This document shows positions 1-5,622 of a stretch of DNA of 6,779 nt, in pieces (positions within the stretch are counted from its first letter, which is position 1; the number at the start of each line of letters is the position of its first letter). Source of the stretch: DATFYI01 sp035315125 (GTDB lineage Bacteria > Chloroflexota > Anaerolineae > Anaerolineales > Anaerolineaceae). The notes beneath the pieces are model-generated. The model was given only the letters and a program-made list of their open reading frames with translations. It was not told the DNA's origin and did no database searches. The stretch covers positions 1-6,779 of the forward strand of contig DATFYI010000177.1 of NCBI GenBank assembly GCA_035315125.1, given 5' to 3'. The position numbers and the translations under genes were made by a program.

Positions 1-2
1 AT

Positions 3-896
3 AACGTATTGGTCAGCGCCACGGTTCTGCTGGTCGGCGCTCTCAGTTTGTTCTCACTGGCCGGCGGTAAAACATCCGGGGATGTTTTCGAGCAGCGCAA
101 TTTTTATGGGGTTGTGCGGGTCAACGAAGTCAATCCGGATAATGCAGTCTGGCAAGGCTATAACGTGGTACACGGCATTACTGTGCACGGAATGCAATAC
201 AGCGCGCCCGCTAAACGACGCCTGCCGACCGTTTATTACACCGAGAAAAGTGGGGTCGGTCTGGCGATCACGAGCAACCCCAAATACGGTCATGGGATGA
301 AAGTCGGGGTGCTCGGTCTGGGTATCGGCACCCTGGCGGCTTACGGGCAAGCCGGAGACACGTACCGTTTCTATGAAATTAACCCGATTATGGCCGATTT
401 GAGCAAAGGCGAAGATGGCTACTTTTCGTATCTGGCCGATAGCCCTGCCAACAATATCCTGATCTTAGGCGATGCGCGCCTGTCACTGGAGCGCGAATTG
501 GCGTCCGCAGGTTCAAACCACTTTGATGTGCTGGTCCTGGACGTGTTCGACGGCGATTCAATCCCGGTGCATTTGCTTACCAAAGAAGCCTTCAACCTTT
601 ATTTGAGCCATCTGGCGCCCAATGGCCTGCTGGCCATCAACATCTCCAACAACTATCTGAACCTGGTGCCGGTGCTTTGGCAACAGGCCAATTATTACAA
701 GCTAAACATGGTGGTTATCCCAACCCAATCCGACGGCGGGCGTACCTACGCCTCGAATTGGGCCTTGCTGACGGCCGATCCGGCTTTGTTACAGGCGCCG
801 GCCATCAGTCCGCGCGCCAATACGTTAGCCGGGTATAGCACCAACATCCGGCAGTGGACGGACGATTACAGCAACCTGTTTCAAATTTTAAGATAG
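3..896 (+). CDS. Spermidine synthase-like protein, C-terminal part of a membrane-fused form (5' end cut off)
   Basis: The frame is open to the left edge, so the TTG at position 9 need not be the true start. The first ~20 visible residues are hydrophobic (VSATVLLVGALSLFSLAGG) and look like the last membrane helix of a longer protein. The soluble part has the Rossmann methyltransferase fold of spermidine synthases: glycine loop GLGIGT (315-332), the acidic residue of YEINP that would bind the nucleoside ribose (Glu at 375-377), GDAR (468-479) and the LDVFDGDSIP segment (537-566), which corresponds to the active-site Asp region. The end, WTDDYSNLFQIL, is typical of the fused MFS transporter/spermidine synthase family. 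In true spermidine synthases this domain transfers an aminopropyl group from decarboxylated S-adenosylmethionine to putrescine. Many membrane-fused relatives have no proven substrate, so polyamine synthesis is inference. No terminator is visible after the stop. Confidence 0.85.
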   Translation, partial: NVLVSATVLLVGALSLFSLAGGKTSGDVFEQRNFYGVVRVNEVNPDNAVWQGYNVVHGITVHGMQYSAPAKRRLPTVYYTEKSGVGLAITSNPKYGHGMKVGVLGLGIGTLAAYGQAGDTYRFYEINPIMADLSKGEDGYFSYLADSPANNILILGDARLSLERELASAGSNHFDVLVLDVFDGDSIPVHLLTKEAFNLYLSHLAPNGLLAINISNNYLNLVPVLWQQANYYKLNMVVIPTQSDGGRTYASNWALLTADPALLQAPAISPRANTLAGYSTNIRQWTDDYSNLFQILR

Positions 897-1045
897 GGAG
901 AAAAACGGAAAGACAATTTTTTAAAGGGTGGATGGATATGTGTGAAGATATTCCCGATCTATATATAATAATAAAAGAATCAATACGAAAGAATTTCGAT
1001 TTATATCCAATTAATCGCTGACCATAGAAAATCAGGAGGGGCTAT
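897..1045 (+). promoter_or_regulatory. AT-rich intergenic region with probable promoter for the secreted-protein operon
   Basis: This 149-base gap is much richer in A+T than the genes on either side. It contains a perfect -10 hexamer TATAAT at 964-969. The matching -35 region (about 940-946, GTGTGAA) agrees poorly with TTGACA, so the promoter may be activator-dependent or the hexamer may be chance in AT-rich DNA. Transcription from it would begin near 976 and leave a leader of about 70 bases. Within that leader, CGAAA-GAA-TTTCG (986-998) is a 5-bp inverted repeat, too short to call a regulatory hairpin. I find no rho-independent terminator for the upstream gene. Confidence 0.4.
1033..1040 (+). 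promoter_or_regulatory. Strong ribosome binding site fixing the start of the 242-aa secreted protein
   Basis: CAGGAGGG sits 5 bases before the ATG at 1046. It is a near-perfect match to the anti-Shine-Dalgarno sequence. It supports the ATG at 1046 over the internal Met at codon 5, and starting there preserves a complete signal peptide. Confidence 0.75.
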
Positions 1046-1774
1046 ATGAAGCAATGGATGCATCCCTGGCTGGCAGCCGTGTTATTCTTTCTATTAATAT
1101 TGTTCCCTAACCCTACCCCGGCCAGGGCTGGTTCCAGCTTGCCGGCAGGTTTTTATTCCGGGTGGGTCTCCTTTTCGGCCAGAAAAGATGAGACCTTCAA
1201 CCCCACTATTCCGGACGAAAGCGAGGATTTTTTTGAAATTGCAACCTACACAGGCCGGGGCCAATTGATGCTCACGATCAATGACGCCGGCCTGGGCGGC
1301 GTTTCACTGGTTTTACCCATGACAACGCATATGCTTTCTTATGCAAATGTAACCGCTCAGGGGGGCACCTGTACTACCTCGGCCTCAATTGGAGCGAAGT
1401 CAAATTATGTGCATCTTAAAGGCGCACCGGCAGCCATGGGGGCTACTTTCCAGTCGCCATTTAATCCGGTGGCGGCAAATTATTTCACCTATGAGCACCA
1501 GGCCAGTTTTGGTGATTTGGGCGGCTGCCAAAACACAGGCCAGGCGGGGTTGAACGCCATGAAGCTGCGAGTTCCAGTTGACCTGTCGGTGGTCAGTACC
1601 ATCCAGTTCCAGGTCAATTACCAGACCGATGCGGATATCGGCGGGAGCTGCAGCTTGCCGGGCTGGGTGAGAACCTATCCTTATCAGGGCGGTAAGGATA
1701 CTTATACACTGCTGCAATGCAATTGGCGAGCCTTCAAAAACAGTCCGGCCAATCCAAAACAGGGGTGGAAGTGA
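1046..1774 (+). CDS. Unrecognised secreted protein with signal peptide
   Basis: I do not recognise this 242-aa protein. It begins with a classic Sec signal peptide: MKQ, a hydrophobic stretch (about residues 8-20), then a Pro-rich end and a likely signal peptidase I site after ARA (residues 26-28). The mature part is about 214 residues and rich in Gly, Thr, Ser and Asn, with alternating hydrophobic residues that suggest a beta-rich fold. Its four cysteines (in GGTCTTS, LGGCQN, GGSCSLP and LLQCNW) could form two disulfides outside the cytoplasm. No catalytic motif stands out. The start is set by the strong ribosome binding site at 1033-1040. The stop codon shares one base with the next gene's ATG (TGATG, 1772-1776), so the two are probably translated together. 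The next product is a surface lipoprotein, so this protein may act with it in the envelope; that is inference from position only. Confidence 0.75.
   Translation: MKQWMHPWLAAVLFFLLILFPNPTPARAGSSLPAGFYSGWVSFSARKDETFNPTIPDESEDFFEIATYTGRGQLMLTINDAGLGGVSLVLPMTTHMLSYANVTAQGGTCTTSASIGAKSNYVHLKGAPAAMGATFQSPFNPVAANYFTYEHQASFGDLGGCQNTGQAGLNAMKLRVPVDLSVVSTIQFQVNYQTDADIGGSCSLPGWVRTYPYQGGKDTYTLLQCNWRAFKNSPANPKQGWK
1761..1768 (+). promoter_or_regulatory. Ribosome binding site deciding the lipoprotein start
   Basis: AGGGGTGG lies inside the last codons of the upstream gene, 5 bases before the ATG at 1774. It supports starting the lipoprotein there. The longer in-frame option at 1717 would put 19 extra, partly polar residues ahead of the signal sequence. 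Confidence 0.65.
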
Positions 1775-3672
1775 TGAAAACTTTGTTCCCCAAACAAAAC
1801 CAAATTTTACTTGTGGTGCTGAGTGTTGCAATACTTAGCCTGGCCTGTACGTTGACACAAATAGGCGCGCCAGCCAACTCCACAAAAGCTGTGACAACCC
1901 TGCAGCCCAGTTCGAGTGCCAGCCCGGCAGCCGCTCAAATGACACCGGCTGTCACCAGTAATCCGGAAGACATCACCCGGCAGGACCCGCTGGATCATTT
2001 ATTGGCCTTGCATTCCGTTCAAATCGACCTGAGCACTGCCCGGCCGGATAACAGCAGCCTTTCGATCCATATCGACATCGATAGCTCCGGCAATATGCAT
2101 ATTAAATCAAATGAAAGCGCTCCGGATACCAAGTTCATACCGCAGGGCTTCGACCCCAAAGCCATCATTACGAATTCCGAGATTTGGGTTGTGGCCGGAA
2201 AATCCTACGTTCCCAACGACCAGGACCCGAATTGGGTGAGCAACCCGGTGGACAATAATTCCCTGCAAACCCTATCCATGGAGTTACACGGCATGGATAG
2301 CCCGGCCTTGTGGCTGAATATGCTGCCGGATGGCAGCATCCAACCGGCCGGTACAGAAACGGTGGGCGGTTTTGCGGCAGATAAATATACGGTCAACGGC
2401 AAGGTGGACAATCAAACCATCAGCGGCAGCCTGTGGGAAGAACCCCAATCGGATGCCTTGCTGCAGGCCGAGCTGCACATACCGGGGGCGTTGTTGAGTG
2501 ATCCGAGTCAGCCTCAGACAGGTGAACTGAAGATCGAATTGAAAGCGCAAAAAGCAAATGTTCAACCGCTGACCCTGCCGGCCGCACCGGCAGGAACTGC
2601 TCAGCCCCAGTCTGCCACTCAAACCGGGCCGGCTGCTGCCTTACCCACCCGCCCCTCCCAGCCAGCGGTGGTTGCCCATTATTGCATTCGGCAGGATTGT
2701 AGCGGATACCAGTACCCCGGGGATATGCTCAGCGGAATGATGGGGGGCCTCAATGGGGTGTTGCTTGTTCTGCCCGGCCAGTTATGGACCGCCGCTACTC
2801 CCGGAGGCATCCAGGAGTGGGATGCGCATGACGGTCATCTGTTGAACAGCATTGCTGCCGATTACGAACAAGGCAACTTTACGGATATCCAGTATGACGG
2901 CAAATTGATTTGGGCCAGCATAAAATATAGCACTTCTGCTACAGAAAGTTACAGAGTCTTTTACATCGTTGATCCCAGCCAGGCGCGTTTGATTAAAAAG
3001 ATCAGCTTTAAATATGGGGAATCTGATGAGGCGGCAGAATCCATCGGCATCTCGCCTGGCAAAGTCTGGCTTGAACACCAGTGGATCGATACAGATAGCT
3101 TTCAAATCAACGATGCGAAACATTATTTTGCATGCGATGGACATTATGCTTACGACGGACAGGGCTCGATGTGGGTGACAGGGCAAGCAGACCCCAGCTT
3201 TGATTGTAACGCGATGTACGTGTGGAACGCGGCGGATCCTGCCGGACAACCGTTGCCATCCGACCCCGGAGCAGATTACGGGGATTCCCCTCTCCTCCTG
3301 GCTGGCAGTAAGATGTGGATGATTGGCCATTCCGCAGTAAAGACGAAATCCGGTTGGACACATCCCTGGGTCTTAACCGCTTATAACATCACCAATCCGG
3401 TTAAACCTGTCCTGCAAGTTGACATCAGCCAGCATATGCCGGAGACCATCGGGAACTTGCACATGGCCGCCGATAACAAGGTCATCTGGGTGGCGGCCGA
3501 ATCTGGAGACAAGCTAGGCAATATCGATTATTACGACCAGGCCGACGGCCATTATATGGGTAGTTTGCAGGTTGGGCAACTGATCGGCGGTTTGGGTTTT
3601 GACGGCTCCAGCCTATGGGTCATGGATAATGTGCACGGCCTGGAACAGATCGCCCTGCCCTGGGCGGGATGA
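1774..3672 (+). CDS. Lipoprotein with LppX/LolA-like domain fused to a probable seven-bladed beta-propeller
   Basis: Starting at 1774 the product is 632 aa. A short basic start (MKTLFPKQNQ) and hydrophobic core end in LSLAC, so Cys25 is the likely lipidated residue and the protein should be anchored on the outer face of a membrane. A Ser/Pro/Ala/Thr-rich linker follows (about 31-65). Residues about 66-265 resemble the LppX/LolA-type half-barrel: phrases such as VGGFAADKYTVNG and ISGSLWEE match the usual strand pattern of lipid-binding lipoproteins, though no ligand is known here. A second Ala/Pro/Gln linker (268-298) and a close cysteine pair (304, 309) come next. The C-terminal ~300 residues carry seven repeats of a hydrophobic-Trp strand (QLWTA, LIWAS, KVWLE, SMWVT, KMWMI, VIWVA, SLWVM; Trp338, 380, 432, 467, 515, 572, 615), spaced 35-57 residues as expected for propeller blades. 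It overlaps the upstream secreted-protein gene by one base. A binding or surface-sensing role is inference. Confidence 0.85.
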   Translation: MKTLFPKQNQILLVVLSVAILSLACTLTQIGAPANSTKAVTTLQPSSSASPAAAQMTPAVTSNPEDITRQDPLDHLLALHSVQIDLSTARPDNSSLSIHIDIDSSGNMHIKSNESAPDTKFIPQGFDPKAIITNSEIWVVAGKSYVPNDQDPNWVSNPVDNNSLQTLSMELHGMDSPALWLNMLPDGSIQPAGTETVGGFAADKYTVNGKVDNQTISGSLWEEPQSDALLQAELHIPGALLSDPSQPQTGELKIELKAQKANVQPLTLPAAPAGTAQPQSATQTGPAAALPTRPSQPAVVAHYCIRQDCSGYQYPGDMLSGMMGGLNGVLLVLPGQLWTAATPGGIQEWDAHDGHLLNSIAADYEQGNFTDIQYDGKLIWASIKYSTSATESYRVFYIVDPSQARLIKKISFKYGESDEAAESIGISPGKVWLEHQWIDTDSFQINDAKHYFACDGHYAYDGQGSMWVTGQADPSFDCNAMYVWNAADPAGQPLPSDPGADYGDSPLLLAGSKMWMIGHSAVKTKSGWTHPWVLTAYNITNPVKPVLQVDISQHMPETIGNLHMAADNKVIWVAAESGDKLGNIDYYDQADGHYMGSLQVGQLIGGLGFDGSSLWVMDNVHGLEQIALPWAG

Positions 3673-3788
3673 ACAACTTAAATTAATAAATAGAATAACC
3701 ATTAATTAGATTTGATTAGCCAGACAAACTGTTTGGAAAACAAGTGTAGAATAATAAAGTCTCACCATTTTCCAAAAAAGGCTAACCT
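3673..3788 (+). promoter_or_regulatory. AT-rich promoter/operator-like region ahead of the methyltransferase-helicase operon
   Basis: This 116-base gap holds two TAGAAT -10-like hexamers (3691-3696 and 3747-3752), each one base off consensus. Neither has a good -35 at the right distance. It also contains three dyads: AATTAAT/ATTAATT (3681-3687 and 3701-3707), the palindrome CAAAC-T-GTTTG (3725-3735), and a perfect 9-bp pair TTTGGAAAA/TTTTCCAAA (3732-3740 and 3768-3776). The last two share TTTG at 3732-3735. If the second TAGAAT is used, the palindrome covers the -35 region, where a repressor would sit. No terminator with a U-tract is evident for the lipoprotein gene. A weak Shine-Dalgarno (AAGG, 3778-3781) lies 7 bases before the ATG. 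Confidence 0.35.
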
Positions 3789-5618
3789 ATGACTGAGCTT
3801 ATATGGGACGGCAAATACGACCAGGATGGCTTGCGTGTTGCACCTCTGCGCGTTTCTCTACCCTTTCAAACCGTTGAAAGCGTTAATGAATCAGCCCAAC
3901 AGCGCCAGCATATGCTGGACCTGTTCAGCGCCGGCCGTGACCAGGAATGGCGCAACCGCCTGATTTGGGGCGACAAAAAATACGTGCTGCCTTCGCTTTT
4001 AGACGAGTTTGCTGGCAAAGTGAACTTGATTTATATCGACCCACCCTTTAATATAGGGTCGGATTTTTCTTTTACCGCCACCATTCCCGACCACCCTGAT
4101 ACAGAAGAAGATGAGACTACCTCGTTTGTTAAAGAGCCCAGCGCAATTGAAATGAAAGCCTATCGTGATACTTGGGGACACGGTCTTGACTCATATCTTC
4201 AATGGTTTTACGAGACGATTATTCTTCTTAGAGATTTACTTGTACAAAATGGTTCAATTTATGTCCACCTTGATTGGCATATGGTTCATTATGCAAAAGC
4301 ACTGTTAGATGAGGTTTATGGTAAAGAAAATTTTCGAAATGATATTGTTTGGTATTATCGAAAATACCAAATGAGGGGAATGAGAATTTTTACACAAAAC
4401 AGCGATAGGATACTTTGGTATGTAAAGAACGCTGATTCGGATTACATTTTTCATCCGCAGACACAACCACTAGATAAGCCCAAATACTTAAAACGGAAAG
4501 CTTGGGATAAAGATCGTCAGATAATCGTTAATGTTAGAGATGAAAAGGGGAATCTTATTTATGATGAATACAACGACGAAAAAGTTGATGATGTATGGGA
4601 TATCCCATTTATTGGAGCGACATCTGGTGAGAGAACAGGTTACAACACTCAAAAACCTGAGGCTGTACTTGAACGAATAATAAATGCCTCATCCAACGAA
4701 AATGACTTAATCCTTGATTGTTTTGTTGGTTCTGGCACCACCGCCGCTGAAGCAGAGAAGCTTAATCGCTGCTGGATTGCCTGCGATTTAAGTCGTTTTG
4801 CTATTCATACTACCCGCAAACGTTTACTGGCGATTGAAAATGTCCGTCCCTTTGTCGTCCAGAACCTGGGTAAATATGAGCGCCAGGCCTGGCAATCAAC
4901 TCAATTCAGTTCTCATGGGGAGGATGTTATTCAGTCCTACCGTAAATTCATCTTAAATCTTTACCAGGCCCAGCCGATCAACGGTTATACCTGGCTGCAC
5001 GGCATTAAAGCCGGACGGATGGTGCATGTGGGTGGTGTGGATGCGCCGGTCACAGTGAGCGATATCACCGGCATCGTGACCGAGTTTAAACGCGCCGTGG
5101 GCACGGGTAAAGACGCGCCGGAGACCAATGGGGTGGACGTGCTGGGCTGGGATTTCGCCTTCGAGCTGAACGAAGTTGCCAAACAACAGGCCGCCTTGGC
5201 GAATATCCGCCTGCGTTTCCTGCGCGTGCCGCGCGACGTGATGGATAAGCGGGCGGTTGAACAGGGCGACATCCATTTCTTCGAGCTGGCTGCCCTTTCG
5301 GTGGATGTCAAGGTTAATAAATTGAGTCTGACCCTGGCGCTGACTGATTTCGTCATCCCGCCGGATGACGTGCCCGAGGATGTCCAGCGCGCCATCAAGC
5401 ACTGGTCCCAGTGGATTGATTATTGGGCGGTGGATTGGGATTACAAGGGAGATACCTTCCACAACCAGTGGCAGACTTACCGTACCCGTAAGAGCCCTGA
5501 TTTGCAGAAGTCGGGCGCACACACCTACGATGAGCCCGGCGAATATACTGTAGTGGTTAAGGTAATCGACATTCTGGGAAATGACACTACCAAGTCCTTG
5601 CAGGTGAAAGTGGGGTAA
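3789..5618 (+). CDS. Type III-like (Mod) beta-class DNA methyltransferase, probably adenine-N6, with PKD-like C-terminal tail
   Basis: This 609-aa enzyme should transfer a methyl group from S-adenosylmethionine to a base in a specific DNA site. Motif order is that of the beta class: catalytic motif IV IDPPFN first (Asp84-Pro-Pro-Phe87), then the V-VIII region (YETIILLRDLLVQNGSIYVH), a target-recognition region (about 180-285), a motif X-like NTQKPEAVLERII, and last the AdoMet-binding loop DCFVGSGTT (Phe312, Gly314, Gly316). DPPF fits N6-adenine methylation, but N4-cytosine cannot be excluded. Residues about 340-535 form a long extension (including LRFLRVPRDVMDKRAVEQGD) that I recall from type III-like Mod proteins. 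Residues 538-609 look like a PKD/Ig-type beta-sandwich (HTYDEPGEYTVVVKVID). An in-frame TAA at 3783 makes the ATG at 3789 the first possible start. The middle of the gene is strikingly AT-rich with different codon use. The helicase gene follows after 4 bases, so the two are one operon. Confidence 0.93.
   Translation: MTELIWDGKYDQDGLRVAPLRVSLPFQTVESVNESAQQRQHMLDLFSAGRDQEWRNRLIWGDKKYVLPSLLDEFAGKVNLIYIDPPFNIGSDFSFTATIPDHPDTEEDETTSFVKEPSAIEMKAYRDTWGHGLDSYLQWFYETIILLRDLLVQNGSIYVHLDWHMVHYAKALLDEVYGKENFRNDIVWYYRKYQMRGMRIFTQNSDRILWYVKNADSDYIFHPQTQPLDKPKYLKRKAWDKDRQIIVNVRDEKGNLIYDEYNDEKVDDVWDIPFIGATSGERTGYNTQKPEAVLERIINASSNENDLILDCFVGSGTTAAEAEKLNRCWIACDLSRFAIHTTRKRLLAIENVRPFVVQNLGKYERQAWQSTQFSSHGEDVIQSYRKFILNLYQAQPINGYTWLHGIKAGRMVHVGGVDAPVTVSDITGIVTEFKRAVGTGKDAPETNGVDVLGWDFAFELNEVAKQQAALANIRLRFLRVPRDVMDKRAVEQGDIHFFELAALSVDVKVNKLSLTLALTDFVIPPDDVPEDVQRAIKHWSQWIDYWAVDWDYKGDTFHNQWQTYRTRKSPDLQKSGAHTYDEPGEYTVVVKVIDILGNDTTKSLQVKVG
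4201..4740 (+). other. Low-GC island inside the methyltransferase gene covering the target-recognition region
   Basis: Hand counts in 60-base blocks give 191 G+C of 540 (about 35%), with blocks of 28% at 4201 and 4321. In the same gene, 3841-4020 is about 54% and 4981-5220 about 60%. The left edge is gradual (38-48% over 4021-4200); on the right, GC rises from 38% to 52% at about 4740. Of the 11 Arg codons in the island, nine are AGA (4), AGG (2) or CGA (3). Of the 24 Arg codons I counted on the two sides, all are CGC, CGT or CGG. The island runs from the motif V region through the target-recognition region to the AdoMet-binding loop. The reading frame is intact across it. The simplest reading is a recombined segment that changed DNA specificity. 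Confidence 0.75.
5376..5618 (+). other. PKD/Ig-like domain at the methyltransferase C-terminus
   Basis: The tail after residue ~530 has the hallmarks of a PKD-type beta-sandwich: WAVDWDYKGD, a central Trp-Gln-Thr-Tyr strand, then HTYDEPGEYTVVVKVID and GNDTTKSLQVKV. The Tyr-Asp-x-Pro-Gly-x-Tyr-Thr-Val pattern is the classic PKD signature. PKD domains are usually found in extracellular proteins, so a copy on a DNA-modifying enzyme probably serves in dimerisation or in docking the helicase partner. This is a domain call by eye; the fold needs a profile or structure comparison. Confidence 0.55.
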
Positions 5619-5622
5619 TCGT

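Noticed and set aside
986..998. Hairpin CGAAA-GAA-TTTCG as a terminator or regulatory RNA element
   Set aside because: It has only five base pairs, mostly A-T, with no U-tract and no conserved context.
1717..1773. Longer start for the lipoprotein at the ATG at 1717
   Set aside because: It would add 19 residues before the signal sequence and overlap the upstream gene by 58 bases. The ATG at 1774 has a well-placed AGGGGTGG and gives a normal lipoprotein signal.
1400..1831. 143-codon open frame on the - strand across the secreted-protein/lipoprotein junction
   Set aside because: It is opposite two genes with clear signal peptides and ribosome binding sites, and its product has no recognisable features.
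2782..3363. 193-codon open frame on the - strand inside the lipoprotein gene
   Set aside because: It is opposite the propeller repeats. The translation has scattered Cys/His/Arg without a family pattern.
3681..3707. AATTAAT/ATTAATT inverted repeat as a transcription terminator for the lipoprotein gene
   Set aside because: The arms contain only A and T, the stem would be too weak, and no U-run follows.
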